NCBI GenBank assembly: GCA_017622845.1 | Contig: JAGAQJ010000048.1 | Coordinates: forward strand, 1 to 61,867 | Reading direction: 5' to 3' | Origin: Lachnospiraceae bacterium | Lineage (GTDB): Bacteria > Bacillota > Clostridia > Lachnospirales > Lachnospiraceae | DNA length: 61,867 nt | Part shown: positions 25,425-34,725 of the stretch, piece after piece | Position numbering within the stretch: position 1 is the first letter of the stretch | How the letters are laid out: each line of letters begins with the position of its first letter | The notes under the pieces: generated by a model | Told to the model about the DNA's origin: nothing | The model's input: the letters and a program-made list of their open reading frames with translations, nothing else | Databases searched by the model: none | Translations under genes and position numbers: made by a program

Positions 25425-28400
25425 TTATTGTTCTATAATTGCATATGTACCAATACCTGCCTGCACTTCAAATGTAACTGTTGAAGCTTCGGTATCCTGA
25501 TCCTCAAGAATGGTAAGCACACCGCCCGGCTGTACACATACCACAAAATGTGTCTTTGTCAGGTCTGCATCCTTTGGAAGACCTACTACAAGAGCAGCAC
25601 TGCCGCTGGATAAGGTCACCCACTTATTGTTCTCTTTAGCGCCCAACTCAACATTTAAGGTCGCTACCAGCTTGGCGTTCAGCGCATCTGCTGCAGCATT
25701 CACGCAGTCCATTGCCAAATGGCTCTTCTTTGCATCAGTGTCAAAAATCATAATATACGGCTTCTGGCTTGCCGTCAGTCCAAGACTTGCCTTGAGTTGG
25801 GCAAGCGGCGTCCTGACTGCTGTGCCGTTAACTGTTTTTGCAGTATATGCTCCTGCAATTGTCGTTTGAACAACACTTTGTGCCACAGTCATCTGCGCAC
25901 CTGCATTGTAGGTTTCAACAGATGCAGCAGCATTGCTTGTTGAACTGTCTGATTCTCCCGAAGTTGACGGAGTCTCTGGATTTTCCGGTGTTGACGGGTC
26001 TTCTGGTATTGATGGGTCTTCCGGCGTTGACGGGTCTTCCGGCGTTGACGGGTCTTCCGGCGTTGACGGGTCTTCCGGCGTTGACGGGTCTTCCGGCGTT
26101 GACGGGTCTTCCGGCGTTGACGGAGTTTCTGAAGACTGAACATGCAGATATAAAGAATCAGCTGTTCCCCATCCGCCTGCCTGCATATCAACCTGAATCT
26201 GAAGCCGGATTGCCGTTTCTTCGTCTAATGTAAAGGTAATTTCCGGTGTCTGCCAATCATTCCAGCTTGTCATTACTGCTGGAGTTCCTGCAAATAATAC
26301 CTGTCCTTCTTCATCAAGGATATTTAAGGAAACCTGATCTCCACCATATCCCTGCGCTTTAGCCTCAAAAGTATATGTTCCTGCTTCCAGCGTAATCAGC
26401 TCGTTGTAAGTCACTTTACTTGTTGTGGCTGTTTCCAAATACCAATGCATGCCATTATTGCCTTCATATGGGTCTTCAGCATTCGGAAAGCTCTTAATTC
26501 CCTCTCCCTCAACAGTAAAGTAATTGCCGCACTCTCCTTCAAAGCCTGCTGCGTCCGCATTGGTAATTAAATTTTCATTTTTGATTGTCAGAGTATATAC
26601 TGCATCGCCTGTTGTTTCACCTGCGTATTTACCTGTATTGACTTCCTTTGAGAAGGTTACTGTACCATTAATGACATAAGTGCCTGCTGTTGTCAAATCA
26701 ACCGCTGCAATATCCTGCTCACTCCATACAACCGGCTCTGCCACCTCTCCGCTGTTATAGGTTACCTCAATCGTTTCCGGCAATGTATAGCTTCCGTTTT
26801 TCCATATTACATCACCTGCTGAAGCAATTTCATCTACTGATATGCTGTTGCTCACAGCGCCTGTCTTCACATAATCCCATACATGGAGGGCTGCTGTCGG
26901 CGTTCCATCCGGATAAAACATTGCTTCTGAATCAACAGCAGAACCGCCGAAGTATTTTCCTTCATCGTCTCCGTATTCTGATGCATAGCTTGATGCCCAG
27001 CCGGAACCATATTTCTCCCATTTTTCCTTATTGGCATTGACCTGCTTGTCATAAGCATCTCCGCTTAATCCGGTCGTATCGCCAACAGTAATCCATGCCG
27101 GCTCCCAATAGAACACGCCAAGACCACCTGCTTCATTGACTGTTGCCATGAGATTGCGGATTGCATTTGCCTGTCCCTGTACTGAGAAAGGCTGCAATAA
27201 ATTTGCCCCAGTATCATTAGTGCCTTCACGAACCGTATTATTATGTCCGTCCGTATCTTCTAAGGTATATGCATAGCTGGTCTCAGCAACCATGACATCT
27301 TTTCCATAGGTATCTCTTACTGTCTCAAATTCTGACTTTATGTTAGACAGCGAACCATGCCAATATGGATAATAGCTGGTTGCAAGAATATCATAGTCCA
27401 CGTTATAATCACTCAGATTCTTTGCCCAGGCTGTCACATTGCCTTGTTCCGGATTGGTAACATGAATCACAACTTTCACATCAGAATTGTAACTCTTTAC
27501 TGCTGATGCTCCTGCCTCGAACAGTGTGCACATATCTGCTGTGTTATACACACCGATAAAACCGCCTGTTGTCTCATTGCCGACCTGAACCATTGCAACC
27601 GTATCCTTATTGGGGTCAATCGTGTTCAGGGAAGCGCTGATAAAATCGCTGACAGCCGTCTGCTTCTGCGCTAAGGAATAGCTTTCCCATGCTTTTGGCG
27701 CCCTCTGCTTGCTGGGGTCAGCCCAAAGGTCAGAGCAATGGAAATCCACTAACACCTTGAGTCCTGCTGCACGGCAGCCTTCCGTGATTTTTCTTGCGGT
27801 TTCTACATCGTTATTACCGCCGCCATATCCGTTGCCGTCTGCGTCATACGGGTCATTCCATACCCTGATTCTGATATGGGTAACACCGCTTTCTTTCAGC
27901 AGCCTGCAGAAATCCGTGATGTTGTCAATTGTATTTCCATCCCAGTCTTTATATGTGACTCCGCTTGCAAACTCAGACATCACAGAGGAAATATCCATGC
28001 CCATGATAAAGTCGGAAGGAAGATCATTTATTTTTTCAACATTAATTTCACCTGTGACATAGCCTTCCTTGTCCGGTGCTTCTGCGGTAATGACTGTATA
28101 GACCACATCTATTTCGTTGCCATCTGAATCCTTTAACTGAGCAGCGATATAATAAGTTCCTTCGCTTGGTACTGTTACATCCGCGGTAAGGGAATGACCG
28201 CTGTTGTCATCATAATTGGTGAATACTGCGTCCTCTTCTCCGTCAGCATGTCCTTCTGCCCAAATATCATAATACCACCATACATAGTAGCCTGCTTCTT
28301 CCAAATCTTCTACTGTTACCAGATTGCCATCTTCATTCTCAATTTTGACTATAGCAGTCAATGTAACAGATTCTCCTGCCTTGACAGTTGTCTCACTGGG

Positions 28401-29144
28401 GGTTACTTTGATTGGAGAGGCATCCTCTGTTACGGTAATTGTAGTATAAACTATTCCAAGCCTTACTTTATTGGAATCCTGCAATTCGCCTGCTATGTAA
28501 TACGTTCCGGCACTTGGTGTTGTCACATCCGCCGTAAGGGAATATCCGCTGTTATTATCATAATTACTATACTCAGCGTCATCTTTTCCATCAGCATGTT
28601 CTTCTGCCCATGTATCCGTCCACCACCATAATTGCAAGCCTGCTTCTTCCAAATCTGTTATCTCGTTGCCATCTTGATCAAGAATTGTTGCTGCAAGGCT
28701 TACTGTCTCTCCCTCAGTAACGGTCTTTGATTCCGGTTCAACCGAAACCGTATAACTTGCTGTACTGTCATCTTCAACACTCACTGCAGCCGGTTCTGAT
28801 GTCTGATTTACTGCGTTTGTTAATACAGTACTCGGCTCTGCAGTATTGTTTTTGTCCGTCGTATCATCTTTTGCATCATCGGTTTTTTCATTCGTTGATG
28901 ACGTTTCTGTCGAGTCCTCTGTTACATCATCGGTTTCTTCGTCCGTTGATGACGTTTCTGTCGAGTTCTCTGTTACGTCATCGGTTTCTTCATCCGTTGA
29001 TGACGTTTCTGTCGAGTCCTCTGTTATGTCATCAGCTTCTTCGGCGTAAACTGTCCCCCCAAAGCTGCTGATTGGAGGAAGTCCGAAGCACATTGCTGCG
29101 CTCAGCACAATTGCTGCCGCGCGTTGTAACCATTTCTTTTTCAT
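25425..29144 (-). CDS. Secreted multidomain endo-beta-1,4-galactanase (GH53)
   Basis: A 1239-residue exported enzyme. Order: signal peptide (1-34); three 17-residue Thr/Ser/Glu repeats (36-86); two similar Ig-like modules (about 133-240 and 245-353), each with an LEEAG, W-rich and NNSG/DNSG..LTADV..GTYYIA pattern; GH53 catalytic domain (about 375-760) with acid/base Glu in VGNETTGG (E524) and nucleophile in AETSYAY (E621); a bacterial Ig-like module (about 775-855); a CBM61-like carbohydrate-binding module (about 858-1010); nine PSTPED-type repeats; and a C-terminal domain of about 150 residues I cannot name. It cleaves pectic galactan side chains outside the cell. No sortase motif is seen. 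A LacI-type operator lies upstream. Confidence 0.93.
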   Translation of the reverse strand: MKKKWLQRAAAIVLSAAMCFGLPPISSFGGTVYAEEADDITEDSTETSSTDEETDDVTENSTETSSTDEETDDVTEDSTETSSTNEKTDDAKDDTTDKNNTAEPSTVLTNAVNQTSEPAAVSVEDDSTASYTVSVEPESKTVTEGETVSLAATILDQDGNEITDLEEAGLQLWWWTDTWAEEHADGKDDAEYSNYDNNSGYSLTADVTTPSAGTYYIAGELQDSNKVRLGIVYTTITVTEDASPIKVTPSETTVKAGESVTLTAIVKIENEDGNLVTVEDLEEAGYYVWWYYDIWAEGHADGEEDAVFTNYDDNSGHSLTADVTVPSEGTYYIAAQLKDSDGNEIDVVYTVITAEAPDKEGYVTGEINVEKINDLPSDFIMGMDISSVMSEFASGVTYKDWDGNTIDNITDFCRLLKESGVTHIRIRVWNDPYDADGNGYGGGNNDVETARKITEGCRAAGLKVLVDFHCSDLWADPSKQRAPKAWESYSLAQKQTAVSDFISASLNTIDPNKDTVAMVQVGNETTGGFIGVYNTADMCTLFEAGASAVKSYNSDVKVVIHVTNPEQGNVTAWAKNLSDYNVDYDILATSYYPYWHGSLSNIKSEFETVRDTYGKDVMVAETSYAYTLEDTDGHNNTVREGTNDTGANLLQPFSVQGQANAIRNLMATVNEAGGLGVFYWEPAWITVGDTTGLSGDAYDKQVNANKEKWEKYGSGWASSYASEYGDDEGKYFGGSAVDSEAMFYPDGTPTAALHVWDYVKTGAVSNSISVDEIASAGDVIWKNGSYTLPETIEVTYNSGEVAEPVVWSEQDIAAVDLTTAGTYVINGTVTFSKEVNTGKYAGETTGDAVYTLTIKNENLITNADAAGFEGECGNYFTVEGEGIKSFPNAEDPYEGNNGMHWYLETATTSKVTYNELITLEAGTYTFEAKAQGYGGDQVSLNILDEEGQVLFAGTPAVMTSWNDWQTPEITFTLDEETAIRLQIQVDMQAGGWGTADSLYLHVQSSETPSTPEDPSTPEDPSTPEDPSTPEDPSTPEDPSTPEDPSIPEDPSTPENPETPSTSGESDSSTSNAAASVETYNAGAQMTVAQSVVQTTIAGAYTAKTVNGTAVRTPLAQLKASLGLTASQKPYIMIFDTDAKKSHLAMDCVNAAADALNAKLVATLNVELGAKENNKWVTLSSGSAALVVGLPKDADLTKTHFVVCVQPGGVLTILEDQDTEASTVTFEVQAGIGTYAIIEQ
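25970..26125. repeat. 18-bp tandem repeats encoding PSTPED linker
   Basis: About nine 18-bp units inside the galactanase gene, the central ones almost identical, encoding a proline/acid linker between the carbohydrate-binding module and the C-terminal domain. Copy number is expected to vary between strains. Confidence 0.85.
28887..29039. repeat. 51-bp tandem repeats near the galactanase N-terminus
   Basis: Three 51-bp units encode ETDDVTENSTETSSTDE-like peptides (residues 36-86) directly behind the signal peptide. Confidence 0.8.
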
Positions 29145-29197
29145 TTGTCCATTTTCCCTTCCTTTCCATTAATTAAATTTTCTTACCGTTTTTAGCT

Positions 29198-29217
29198 TTG
29201 CGCAAACGGTTACGCAA
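29198..29217. promoter_or_regulatory. LacI/GalR-type operator at the galactanase promoter
   Basis: TTGCGCAAACGGTTACGCAA is an imperfect 20-bp palindrome (8 of 10 positions match) with a central CG, the hallmark of LacI-family operators. It lies just downstream of the likely transcription start, so repressor binding would block galactanase expression. The repressor gene is not in the window. Confidence 0.65.
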
Positions 29218-29228
29218 TCTACTTTTTA

Positions 29229-29257
29229 AGTTTACTCCCATCGCAGGAATTATGCAA
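29229..29257 (-). promoter_or_regulatory. Galactanase promoter
   Basis: On the minus strand TTGCAT (29252-29257) and TAAACT (29229-29234) are 17 bases apart, about 85 bases upstream of the ATG at 29144. Confidence 0.55.
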
Positions 29258-29350
29258 TTGTTACACTTTTCTAAAGATTTTTTTCGTTTTATAGAACTAT
29301 TTACCAATTTTGAGATGCACTGCGCAACATTTCGCCCTTCCTCTCGTATC

Positions 29351-29448
29351 TTGTACTCTCCCGCGTTTTCGTGTTATACTGATATAAGTGTACTGATACC
29401 TTTGCCGACGGCAGCCCTGAAATGAGCTGAACAGATTTCACGACTGCC
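29351..29448 (+). promoter_or_regulatory. Promoter and leader hairpin of the lipase-like gene
   Basis: TTGTAC (29351-29356) and TATACT (29375-29380) are 18 bases apart. In the leader, GGCAG (29410-29414) with GCCCTGAAAT pairs with ATTTC and CTGCC (29444-29448), followed by TTTT. The hairpin could be a weak attenuator before the ribosome binding site AGGAGAGG. Confidence 0.45.
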
Positions 29449-29482
29449 TTTTCGGATTGCATACAGGAGAGGATTGGATATT

Positions 29483-30823
29483 ATGAAGAACAAACTGATT
29501 AACACATTGAATTACACACTTTTTTCACTGCTGATATTTACAGCATCAAACTTTTTTATCTTTAAGGAACGAATGCCTTATTTTTGGATTTTCATTATTT
29601 TATATGTTATCATCAATATTTTTCCGGTATTTGTGCTGCCGGAAACCAAACGGCTTAAAACCTGCGCAAGGGGAAATGGTCTGCTGATTGAATTTCTCGG
29701 CTCCACGGCACTGTCGGTTCTCCTGTTTCTGCTTAGCTTCACAAAGCTGCTGCCGGTTGACAATATCTTTCAAAATCCTAAGCTATGGGTAGTAAACACC
29801 CTGATTGCTATTTTGTTCGAAGCGACTGTATTTTGGAACGGCATGCTGCGCGTATTTTTTTCATCAGAACAGCTTGGCGTAACCATTCGCGTCAAGGCTC
29901 TTGTGTGCGGCATGATACCGATTGTCCACCTGATTGTATTGGGACAGATTATTAAAATTGCTGCATATGAAATTGAATTTGAAAATCAAAAGCTTATCAC
30001 AGACAGGGAACGTCAGTCCCAACAGATATGTGCCACCAAGTACCCGATTCTGATGGTGCATGGTGTTTTCTTCCGCGACTTTCGGTACTTCAATTACTGG
30101 GGGCGCATTCCAAAAGCGCTTGAGGCAAACGGTGCAAGAATATTTTACGGAAATCATCAGTCTGCCGCTTCTGTTGAGACAAGCGCCCACGAGATTGCCG
30201 AGAGAATCTTAAAAATAGCAGCCGAGACCGGCTGCGGAAAAGTAAATATCATTGCTCACTCCAAAGGAGGGCTGGATTGCAGAAATGCACTTCACCTTCC
30301 GGGCATCGCGGAGCATGTGGCTACACTCACTACAATTAATACACCGCACAGAGGATGCGAATTTGCTGACTATCTGCTCTCAAAAATTCCGCAGGCGGAA
30401 CAGGACACTGTTGCAAAAACCTACAATGCCGCATTGAAAAAGCTCGGAGACCCGAACCCGGACTTTCTTGCAGCAGTAAACAACCTGACTGCATCATTTT
30501 GTAAGCAGTTTAATGAAACATTTTATGATGTTCCCGGAGTCGTTTATCAAAGTGTCGGCTCAAAGCTGAACAAAGCAGCAGGCGGACGTTTTCCACTGAA
30601 TTTTACCTACCATCTTGCCAAATATTTCGACGGCGCAAATGATGGTCTGGTGGGTGAAAACTCCTTCCCATGGGGCAGCTCCTATCAGATGCTTACGGTA
30701 AATGGAGACCGCGGCATCTCACATGGTGATATGATTGATTTAAATCGTCAAAATATCCCTGCTTTTGATGTCCGGGAATTTTATGTCCAGCTTGCAGCCA
30801 ATCTGAAATACCGCGGTTTTTAA
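29483..30823 (+). CDS. Membrane-anchored alpha/beta hydrolase, lipase-like
   Basis: A 446-residue protein with four to five N-terminal membrane segments (residues 1-160) and a lipase-type hydrolase domain (about 185-440). The domain opens with YPILMVHGVFFRD, the oxyanion HG motif. The nucleophile is in AHSKGGLDCR (near residue 260), the acid is in DGANDGLV (near 395) and the histidine in GISHGDMIDL (near 416). It resembles triacylglycerol lipases of Firmicutes but with an unusual multi-pass anchor. The active site presumably faces the cytosol or the membrane surface; the substrate is not known. Confidence 0.8.
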   Translation: MKNKLINTLNYTLFSLLIFTASNFFIFKERMPYFWIFIILYVIINIFPVFVLPETKRLKTCARGNGLLIEFLGSTALSVLLFLLSFTKLLPVDNIFQNPKLWVVNTLIAILFEATVFWNGMLRVFFSSEQLGVTIRVKALVCGMIPIVHLIVLGQIIKIAAYEIEFENQKLITDRERQSQQICATKYPILMVHGVFFRDFRYFNYWGRIPKALEANGARIFYGNHQSAASVETSAHEIAERILKIAAETGCGKVNIIAHSKGGLDCRNALHLPGIAEHVATLTTINTPHRGCEFADYLLSKIPQAEQDTVAKTYNAALKKLGDPNPDFLAAVNNLTASFCKQFNETFYDVPGVVYQSVGSKLNKAAGGRFPLNFTYHLAKYFDGANDGLVGENSFPWGSSYQMLTVNGDRGISHGDMIDLNRQNIPAFDVREFYVQLAANLKYRGF

Positions 30824-30846
30824 TGTACACCCAATAGCAGCCGCTT

Positions 30847-32151
30847 TCAGCATGTACACAGCTTTTCAAGGACCTCAAAGTATTCCTCAAAGGTTTTCCT
30901 GCAGCACATAGGGTCTGCTATCTCTATGCCTTCTGTCCGCAGTCCAATCAGTGCAAATGCCATAGCCATGCGGTGGTCGTCGTAAGTCTGAATCACCGCA
31001 GGTTTTGGCGTTCCCGGATAGATGGTGACAGCGTCCTCCTCCTCCTCACAGCTTACCCCAATTCTTGTCAATTCCGTGACAATTGCATGAATACGGTCCG
31101 ACTCCTGAAGTCTGATATGACCGATATTTTCAATCCGCACTGTCTCATCTGCATACGGCGCAAGCGCTGCAAGCGTCATCGCCTGATCAGAAAAATCTTT
31201 CATATCCACGGTAATTCCTTTCAGCCTGCCGCCTTCAGCACCCTGAACCGCCAGACCTTCCGGTGTCATGCCCGCATGACAGCCCATCTGCTCTAACAGT
31301 TTGATAAACTTTAAGTCTCCCTGCATACACTCCCATGTTACATTTTTAACAATCGTCCGTCCTCCTGTCAGCGCCGCCGCCGCATAAAAATAACATGCCG
31401 CTGACACATCCGGCTCTATCTGATAGCTTCCGCAGGTATATGCGATACCACTTTCCATCGTGTAGCATGTACCGTCAAAATCAACCCTTGCGCCAAGCTG
31501 TTCCATCATTCTGCGCGTGATGCGTATATAGGAACCATCCTTCCGTTCACTTGTAATTTCTATATGGAGTCCCTGTTTTATCATCGGTGATACGAGCATA
31601 AGCGCGCTTAAAAATTGTGTGCTTTTGCTGATATCAAGCTTTACATGACGCATTTCATGTTCAGGCATTCTGCCGCCGATTCCTTTTATTCTGACCGGCA
31701 AAAACCCTTCACTTTCAAGACAGGTAATCTCCGCACCCATGTCTGTCAGCACATCAAAAAGCGGTTTCATCGGACGCTTCTTCATCTGCTCTGAGGCATT
31801 GACAACAAAGCTTCCCTCTGCCATTGCCAGCATGGCTGTCAAAAACCTTGCGGCAGTGCCGGCGCTTCCGACATATATTTCACCCTCTGTGACAGGTATT
31901 TTTCCGTTTAAACCTGTCACAGATACCATCCTTGCCCCCTCATCAATATCTACTGCAAAGCCAAGCGACTTGAGAGAGCCAAGAAAATTTCTTGAATCAT
32001 CGCTAAAGAGCACACCCTTTAACGTCGTCCTTCCATCAGCCAGCGCTGCCATTAAAAGCGCCCTGTTTGTCATACTTTTGGACCCCGGCACCTCAACAAT
32101 CCAGTCAACCGGCTTGTCAAGCTTATGCACCTTATATCTGTTATCTGTCAT
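30847..32151 (-). CDS. aroA: 3-phosphoshikimate 1-carboxyvinyltransferase (EPSP synthase)
   Basis: About 434 residues. Joins PEP to shikimate-3-phosphate in the shikimate pathway. Seen motifs: VPGSKSMTNRALLMAALADG near the N-terminus, VGSAGTAARFLTAMLA (the PEP/glyphosate region), SKSTQFLSAL and the C-terminal LRLQESDRI-like RLQESDRIHAI and YDDHRMAMAFAL. The start at 32151 is chosen for AAAGGAT upstream and for the normal N-terminus; a longer frame to 32247 lacks support. It is convergent with the lipase gene (23 bases). Confidence 0.95.
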   Translation of the reverse strand: MTDNRYKVHKLDKPVDWIVEVPGSKSMTNRALLMAALADGRTTLKGVLFSDDSRNFLGSLKSLGFAVDIDEGARMVSVTGLNGKIPVTEGEIYVGSAGTAARFLTAMLAMAEGSFVVNASEQMKKRPMKPLFDVLTDMGAEITCLESEGFLPVRIKGIGGRMPEHEMRHVKLDISKSTQFLSALMLVSPMIKQGLHIEITSERKDGSYIRITRRMMEQLGARVDFDGTCYTMESGIAYTCGSYQIEPDVSAACYFYAAAALTGGRTIVKNVTWECMQGDLKFIKLLEQMGCHAGMTPEGLAVQGAEGGRLKGITVDMKDFSDQAMTLAALAPYADETVRIENIGHIRLQESDRIHAIVTELTRIGVSCEEEEDAVTIYPGTPKPAVIQTYDDHRMAMAFALIGLRTEGIEIADPMCCRKTFEEYFEVLEKLCTC

Positions 32152-32359
32152 GATCATCAATCCTTTCAAACTGCCTTGTGCCTGCTTACCTTTCCCTTTG
32201 CAGACCTGCCAACTCTGTACCGCCATCGTATCTGCACATTTCTGCAAGCAGTATTACAGCATGGCTTGATTCTTGTAACTATAATCCGTTCAATCGTTAC
32301 GAAAAAAGTTTACCACATCTGCCGGCGTTTCACAACAGTATACAGTTTACTGAATATTA

Positions 32360-34426
32360 CTAACGAATCACAAACAGCTCATGTAAAGCTCTCGTAGCAG
32401 CTACATACAAAAGCTTTGCAAGCTTCGGATTGTCCCTGCAGCCTTTCATGTCAGGCTTCCACAACAGCACGCAGTCAAACTCAAGTCCCTTTGTCTCCGG
32501 CACAGTCAGCACCATAACTCCTTTGCTAAAGCCGCTTTTATCCGCGTCAGTAAGCTGCATCTGACGGCTAAGCCGTCTTGTAATCTCGTCTTTCTCCACG
32601 TCGGAAAAGCATATCAGCGCCATTGTCTCATACCCCTTTTGCTGCATGTCCGATATGATATCAGCAGACCTTCCGACTGCCTCTTCTATAGAAATATTAT
32701 CCACAAAATGCACCGGCTCTCCGTGTCTTATAACCGGTTCGATTTTATATGCTCCCTTGGAAGCGCTGCTTAATATCTTTCCTGCAAAATCAGAGATTTC
32801 AATCGTATTGCGGTAGCTCTTTGCCAGCACGCGAAAGCAGTCTGAGCTGTCGCAGAATATCTTTTGCCTCATATCGTTCCACTCGTTCATGCCGCATTCA
32901 TAGTTCACATTCTGAGATACATCTCCCATAATGGTAAAGTAGCACTTCGGAAGCACCGTTCGAAGCGCATAGTACACAATCGGTCCGAAATCCTGTGCTT
33001 CATCAATAAAAATCTGCCCGAACTCTTCATCAGGCTTCCTCTGCAGGGCTCTATAGTATATCAGCAGCATGGCTGCAATATCATAAACATCAAAAATACC
33101 GCATGAGACTTTCTCCTTCACCTGTGTCATATCAATATAGTATGCATTGCCGTATGCCTCCAGGAAGCCAAGGTACAAATTGACCACACTTCCCTTATAG
33201 CAGTAACTTGAGAAATAATTTTTATACTGCGCAAGCTTTTTCTTACAGATGCCTATCTCCTCGCGTCCTGCGCACTGCAGCTTAATGCGCGCCCGAAGCC
33301 GCTCGTCAAGCGTGATTAGAAGTCTGTTGATAGAATAATCCGGATTTTCTTTCATAAAAGTAGCATTATTTTTCTGTGACAGCAGCATTCCGATATCCTC
33401 GTCACACACCACGCTGTTTCCAAGAATCCGGTCTCGGAGCCTTTGGAGATACTGCTCTAATTCCACTGCAAACAGCATCTTGCTTTTCCATGCCTGTTTT
33501 GGCGAAGGCGCTGCTATTTTGTACTTTTTCTTCCACTCTCTTTTCAGCAGATATGCCAGAAGTTCGTCCATGCGCATATGCTTTACATCATACACATCAA
33601 GCTCCGGAAGCCCTCCTGTAATATAATCAATCAGGATATCGCTCCCTCCAACAATACAAAATTCATTGGAGGTAAAGCGCTCCTTGTAATTGTACATAAT
33701 GTAAGAAATCCGGTGGATTGCGACGGTCGTCTTGCCGCTTCCTGCCACGCCCTGAACCAAAATATTATGAAACGGGCTTTCTCGTATAATTTCGTTCTGT
33801 TCCTTCTGTATGGTTGCTATAATGTCGCCTAATACGGCATCTCTGTTTTTGCTTAAGTATTTGACCAGCAGCTCATCATTTGCTGCCACATCACTGTCAT
33901 AAAATCCCTGAAGCGCTCCATCCTCAATGTCAAACGTGCGCTTGAGGCTTAAGTCAATTTGATATTCCCGTCCCTTCCCGTCGCTTTTACTGTCTGGGAT
34001 ACTGTAGGTTCCCCGTCCAAGCTCATTTTCGTAGTACACCGTCGATATCGGGGCGCGCCAGTCCACGACCTCCACCTCCGTTTTATCCTTTAAAACACCA
34101 TGCTTTCCGATATATACGGATTCGAAAAGCCTTTCATCAAGATTGCTGTAATCAATTCTTCCAAAAAACGGCTTCTCATATGCTGCCTGATTTTTAGATA
34201 ACTGATGAAAGCTGTGCTCCTCCAGGCTTTTCGACGCCACCATCTGATCATACAGCTCGACATTGCCGCTTTGTACCTCGTCAAATAATGCTTTTGTTTC
34301 CTTGCGGCGTTCCTCAAGCTGCCTTGTATACATGTCAATGTTGGAAGCTATTAACGCCCTGCACTCTTTTAAATGTTCTTTCTCTCTCTGCCACTCCTTG
34401 TTTTTCTGCTGTCTGTTTTCTGACAT
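32360..34426 (-). CDS. HelD-like superfamily I helicase/ATPase
   Basis: A 688-residue protein with a long N-terminal coiled coil (about 5-60), a Walker A motif VQGVAGSGKTTVAIHRI near residue 228, Walker B FIDEAQDFGPIVY near 478, and helicase motifs YRNTIEIS and VPETKGLEFDCVLLW followed by AATRALHELFV. The arrangement matches HelD/HelR ATPases, which release stalled RNA polymerase from DNA; a UvrD-type repair helicase is the alternative. The gene follows an unusual structured leader (34440-34600). Confidence 0.88.
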   Translation of the reverse strand: MSENRQQKNKEWQREKEHLKECRALIASNIDMYTRQLEERRKETKALFDEVQSGNVELYDQMVASKSLEEHSFHQLSKNQAAYEKPFFGRIDYSNLDERLFESVYIGKHGVLKDKTEVEVVDWRAPISTVYYENELGRGTYSIPDSKSDGKGREYQIDLSLKRTFDIEDGALQGFYDSDVAANDELLVKYLSKNRDAVLGDIIATIQKEQNEIIRESPFHNILVQGVAGSGKTTVAIHRISYIMYNYKERFTSNEFCIVGGSDILIDYITGGLPELDVYDVKHMRMDELLAYLLKREWKKKYKIAAPSPKQAWKSKMLFAVELEQYLQRLRDRILGNSVVCDEDIGMLLSQKNNATFMKENPDYSINRLLITLDERLRARIKLQCAGREEIGICKKKLAQYKNYFSSYCYKGSVVNLYLGFLEAYGNAYYIDMTQVKEKVSCGIFDVYDIAAMLLIYYRALQRKPDEEFGQIFIDEAQDFGPIVYYALRTVLPKCYFTIMGDVSQNVNYECGMNEWNDMRQKIFCDSSDCFRVLAKSYRNTIEISDFAGKILSSASKGAYKIEPVIRHGEPVHFVDNISIEEAVGRSADIISDMQQKGYETMALICFSDVEKDEITRRLSRQMQLTDADKSGFSKGVMVLTVPETKGLEFDCVLLWKPDMKGCRDNPKLAKLLYVAATRALHELFVIR

Positions 34427-34439
34427 CTTTACCTTACCT

Positions 34440-34600
34440 TTCCAGGGAGCTTTTCATACAACGGCATCTTCCTGTCCGCACTGCTCCCTTACCCACATCT
34501 GTGGGTTTGCACACGTACTTCCCATTTCCGGACTTGTATCCCAACCGGACAGTCTGCACACCGGGGTTGCGTGATATGAATCAATCATTATGTTACAATA
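34440..34600 (-). other. Structured non-coding segment upstream of the helicase gene
   Basis: On the minus strand several inverted pairs follow each other: ACTGTCCGG with CCGG, ACCCACAGATGTGGGT and GGGAGC with GCTCCC. No reading frame was recognised. It may be an untranslated regulatory leader or the worn end of a mobile element; I could not assign it to a known RNA family. Confidence 0.35.
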
Positions 34601-34675
34601 TTAGTATAATTTCCTGCTGAAAAAATACTAGACTTATATTTTCTGTTGTGATATAGTGTTGTATAGAGTAGTAAT

Positions 34676-34708
34676 AAAAAAACACTTTAGTCAGCTAAAG
34701 TGTTTTTT
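34676..34708. terminator. Bidirectional terminator
   Basis: AACACTTTAG, TCAG loop and CTAAAGTGTT (10-bp perfect stem, 34681-34704) are flanked by an A-run and a T-run. It ends the EAL gene on the minus strand. Confidence 0.88.
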
Positions 34709-34725
34709 TATTTACTCAATATCTC

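Noticed and set aside
25970-26125. Regular 18-bp repeats resembling a CRISPR array
   Set aside because: The repeats are direct, without spacers, and encode an in-frame PSTPED linker inside the galactanase gene.
26690-27040. Plus-strand frames opposite the galactanase gene
   Set aside because: They are shadows of the GH53 coding sequence, with no start signals.
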